Below, piece by piece: positions 6,117-7,818 of a DNA stretch of 7,818 nucleotides. A program made the position numbers and the translations under genes. Position 1 is the first letter of the stretch; each line of letters begins with the position of its first letter. The notes beneath the pieces were generated by a model. That model saw only the letters and a list, made by a program, of their open reading frames with translations. It did not search any database and was not told the origin of the DNA. The stretch comes from Pseudomonadota bacterium (GTDB lineage Bacteria; Pseudomonadota; Gammaproteobacteria; Acidiferrobacterales; Acidiferrobacteraceae), in contig JAJYPQ010000169.1 in NCBI GenBank assembly GCA_021795255.1, positions 1 through 7,818 of the forward strand. The letters are read 5' to 3'.

Positions 6117-6767
6117 TTAGGCCTTGGCGCCTTTCTTAGAAGTGACAGCGCCAGCTAACCCAACATCAGCGGCTTTCGCCTTCTTGTAACGCTCGCCTAT
6201 GTCCTTCCAGTTCCATATATTCCAAATACTTTCGAAGAAACGCGCCTTGTCATTCTGATACTGTAGATAGTACGCGTGCTCCCAGGCGTCAAGAACCATG
6301 ATCGGCGTGGCGCCAGGGGTCATCTCGGACTGATGATCATGGATCTCGGTCGTGATCAAACGTTGCCCAGCCGGATCCCAGGCGAGAACCGCCCATCCGG
6401 AACCCATGGTCGTCATCGCGGCATTCACGAACTGGCCCTTTAGCCCCTCAAAGGAACCGAAATCGCGGTCGATAGCCTTGGCTAACTCGCCATCAGGCTT
6501 GCCGCCACCATTCGGCGACAGGTTTTTCCAAAACAGGGAATGCAGGATATGTCCTGAGAGATTAAACGCCAGGGCATGCTCCAAGGCAGCAACGCGTGCG
6601 AAATTCTTGGTTTCCTGGGCCTCTTTGAGACCCTCCAGGGCCTGGTTGGCGCCATTCACGTAGGCCAGATGGTGCTTACTGTGATGCAGCTCCATGATCT
6701 TTGCGGAGATATGGGGCTCAAGCGCGGCGTAGTCGTAATCTAATTCGGGCAAGACATATTTTTCCAA
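6117..6767 (-). CDS. Superoxide dismutase, Fe/Mn family
   Basis: Converts superoxide to oxygen and hydrogen peroxide in the cytoplasm (no signal peptide). 216 aa; metal ligands are His28, His76, Asp160 and His164 (DAWEHAYYLQY), with gateway Tyr36. The N-terminal helical hairpin domain (2-85) and C-terminal alpha/beta domain (90-195) are both complete. Residues 141-146 read EIHDHQ, placing His145 where E. coli MnSOD has Gln, as in mycobacterial SodA. ELHHSKHH and KNLSPNGG also match that lineage rather than E. coli SodB. Fe or Mn use cannot be settled from sequence. A Lys/Ala-rich tail of about 20 residues extends past the usual end. The start is TTG at 6767, supported by AGAGGAG 7 nt upstream; no better in-frame ATG exists nearby. 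Monocistronic or loosely linked to the FKBP gene. Confidence 0.95.
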   Translation of the reverse strand: MEKYVLPELDYDYAALEPHISAKIMELHHSKHHLAYVNGANQALEGLKEAQETKNFARVAALEHALAFNLSGHILHSLFWKNLSPNGGGKPDGELAKAIDRDFGSFEGLKGQFVNAAMTTMGSGWAVLAWDPAGQRLITTEIHDHQSEMTPGATPIMVLDAWEHAYYLQYQNDKARFFESIWNIWNWKDIGERYKKAKAADVGLAGAVTSKKGAKA

Positions 6768-6774
6768 GGGAATT

Positions 6775-6781
6775 CTCCTCT
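6775..6781 (-). promoter_or_regulatory. Ribosome binding site fixing the sod TTG start
   Basis: AGAGGAG on the minus strand, 7 nt before TTG at 6765-6767. The strong site and the position of the conserved YVLPELDYDY start make this uncommon initiation codon credible. Confidence 0.8.
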
Positions 6782-7023
6782 AAGCTATGGGTAGACAACA
6801 AAAGTCTTCTGTCGACTAGGCTCTCTTTTTAACTCCCCTCCTAGGGCCACCGCGATATTCGCCGAGGCCTAAAACTTAAAAGAGGGGCACCAGTGGCCGC
6901 AAGACCGTTAGCACTTTCCGCTGCGGCGACGACCATTCGCGTACGATCTCAGCCGGTGACGGCCGTAGCGCACCAGATCCGTCCGGGACAAAGCCCCGCC
7001 CGCAAGACTTCTTCCGACCTGCC

Positions 7024-7049
7024 GAGCATGGTCTATGGGGACCACGCCC
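7024..7049 (-). terminator. Hairpin after the Nudix gene stop
   Basis: In the minus-strand RNA, GGGCGUGGUC pairs with GACCAUGCUC over 10 consecutive positions, two of them G-U, with a 6-nt loop. It begins 7 nt after the stop codon at 7057. No U-tract follows, so it may be a processing or stability element rather than a classical intrinsic terminator. Confidence 0.4.
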
Positions 7050-7056
7050 CGGGATT

Positions 7057-7632
7057 TCAAGGGGTGAACAATAGGCGCACCCGGCAACCTTGCGAGCCCG
7101 CGTCTTTGAGAATGTCGCCGACTCGGAGGGGATAATGCCCATAGGCGCGGTCTTCAAAATAGAGCCTAAGGGTCTCCCTGACCGCAGGAAAGGCGATCCG
7201 GTCCCAGGGAATTTCGCTTTCATGAAACAAGGCGACCTCAAGGCTTTCCGAACCCGGCCCAAAATCGAGGTCACATAGTCGTGCCCGGAACATCAAATAG
7301 ACTTGGTTAATGTGCGGCAAATTGAAGAGCGTATAGAGACCTTCGATCTCTACGCGGGCATTGGCTTCCTCCAAGGTTTCCCGCGCCGCTGCCTCGTTCG
7401 TGGTCTCCTCGTTCTCCATGAATCCCGCCGGGAGGGTCCAGAGGCCGTAGCGCGGCTCTATCGCTCGCCGACACAAGAGTACGCGGTCTTCCCATAAGGC
7501 GACGCAACCGGCCACCATCTTGGGATTCTCATAATGGATAGTGCAGCACGTATCGCAGACGTCGCGAGACCGCGTATCCCCCTTGGGGATACGTTGCGAG
7601 ACCGCGCCGCCGCAATTGCTGCAATAGTGCAT
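7057..7632 (-). CDS. Nudix hydrolase with N-terminal zinc ribbon
   Basis: 191 aa. Nudix enzymes cleave nucleoside diphosphates linked to another group; this subfamily (zinc ribbon of the Nudix_N_2 type plus Nudix domain) is usually annotated as ADP-ribose or NADH/FAD pyrophosphatase-like, but the substrate is not visible here. The zinc ribbon uses Cys4, Cys7, Cys26 and Cys29. The Nudix box runs from Gly70 to Ala92 in the pattern G-x5-E-x7-RE-x2-EE-x2-A: Gly70, Glu76, Arg84, Glu85, Glu88 and Glu89 are present, and Asn91 replaces the usual Gly. The LWTLPAGF motif before the box is typical. ATG at 7632 is the only sensible start because it directly precedes the first Cys pair. There is no Shine-Dalgarno; a TAGAAT -10-like box ends 7 nt before the ATG, so the mRNA may be leaderless. 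Cytoplasmic, apparently monocistronic. Confidence 0.93.
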   Translation of the reverse strand: MHYCSNCGGAVSQRIPKGDTRSRDVCDTCCTIHYENPKMVAGCVALWEDRVLLCRRAIEPRYGLWTLPAGFMENEETTNEAAARETLEEANARVEIEGLYTLFNLPHINQVYLMFRARLCDLDFGPGSESLEVALFHESEIPWDRIAFPAVRETLRLYFEDRAYGHYPLRVGDILKDAGSQGCRVRLLFTP

Positions 7633-7638
7633 AACGGT

Positions 7639-7644
7639 ATTCTA
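7639..7644 (-). promoter_or_regulatory. -10-like box for the Nudix gene
   Basis: TAGAAT on the minus strand matches the -10 consensus at 5 of 6 positions. With normal spacing, transcription would begin at or within a base or two of the ATG. No -35 match was found at 16-18 nt, so this is tentative. Confidence 0.3.
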
Positions 7645-7818
7645 ACGCCACTTCGGGGCGATAGAGTAGCCGATGGGGAGACGGTCTTTTGTCGTGCGTC
7701 GTAGCGACTCTGACGATTGCCTCACAATCCGGCTAGGCTGTCGTCTGCGGCAGTAGTGTGGCCCTTTGCAGCTCAAGCGACACAAGGCGCCGTCACGCTG
7801 ATAAACGCCGTGGTTCTG
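7645..7818. other. Window end without a recognised gene
   Basis: No coding frame of useful length or RNA gene was recognised. Small inverted repeats occur (GATTG/CAATC at 7715-7729; GTCGT repeated near 7691-7702), too weak to interpret. It probably holds the upstream region of the Nudix gene. Confidence 0.4.

Larger units (their letters stand above)
6768..7056. other. Intergenic region between the Nudix gene and sod
   Basis: 289 nt without a gene I can support. It holds the sod Shine-Dalgarno, a hairpin just after the Nudix stop (7024-7049) and an imperfect dyad at 6845-6869 (GGCC/GGCC outer, GCGA/TCGC inner, two mismatches) that could lie in the sod leader or operator. A minus-strand open frame crosses part of it but matches no family I know. 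No clear sigma70 promoter for sod was found. Confidence 0.5.

Noticed and set aside
6876..7274. Minus-strand open frame of 132 codons overlapping the 3' part of the Nudix gene
   Set aside because: Out of frame over a well-supported Nudix gene, no ribosome site, low-complexity composition rich in Arg, Pro and Ser.

Overview
The window looks like ordinary chromosome from an aerobic proteobacterium of moderately high GC (judged by eye, not computed), most likely a beta- or gammaproteobacterium. The evidence is the close match of the three glycolate oxidase subunits to the proteobacterial Glc proteins, a proteasome homologue of the kind described in Betaproteobacteria (BPH), a CspA-type cold shock protein and a Mip/FklB-type FKBP. 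Glycolate oxidation next to superoxide dismutase would suit an autotroph that must dispose of 2-phosphoglycolate-derived glycolate, but that lifestyle is inference only. I see no mobile element, tRNA, rRNA, CRISPR array or phage gene.

Layout. 34-612 (-): a one-gene self-compartmentalising protease subunit with an intact Thr1/Asp17/Lys33 triad. 613-803: divergent intergenic region with a good sigma70-like promoter for glcF and a GC-rich hairpin in the protease leader. 804-2003 (+): glcF, the iron-sulfur subunit. 2062-3111 and 3121-4647 (-): glcE and glcD, translationally coupled and convergent with glcF, so the usual glcDEF operon is split over two strands. 4648-4968: a long intergenic region with a large dyad close to glcD and a folded leader ahead of the cold shock gene. 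4969-5175 (+): cspA-like gene, ending in a perfect 14-bp bidirectional terminator shared with the convergent FKBP gene (5272-5952, -). 6117-6767 (-): superoxide dismutase of the actinobacterial/mycobacterial sequence type with a TTG start. 7057-7632 (-): Nudix hydrolase with a zinc ribbon. 7633-7818: no gene seen.

How the genes relate. GlcD and GlcE (FAD-binding) and GlcF (two 4Fe-4S clusters) together form membrane-associated glycolate dehydrogenase, which makes glyoxylate. The remaining genes form a loose protein-quality and stress group: protease, cold shock RNA chaperone, periplasmic prolyl isomerase, superoxide dismutase and nucleotide-sanitising hydrolase. They appear to be separate transcription units rather than one system.

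No new multi-gene defence or mobile system is visible. The points most worth a second look are the BPH-type protease, the split glc locus, the dyad and structured leader between glcD and cspA, the FKBP that has lost two active-site residues, and the unusual superoxide dismutase lineage.
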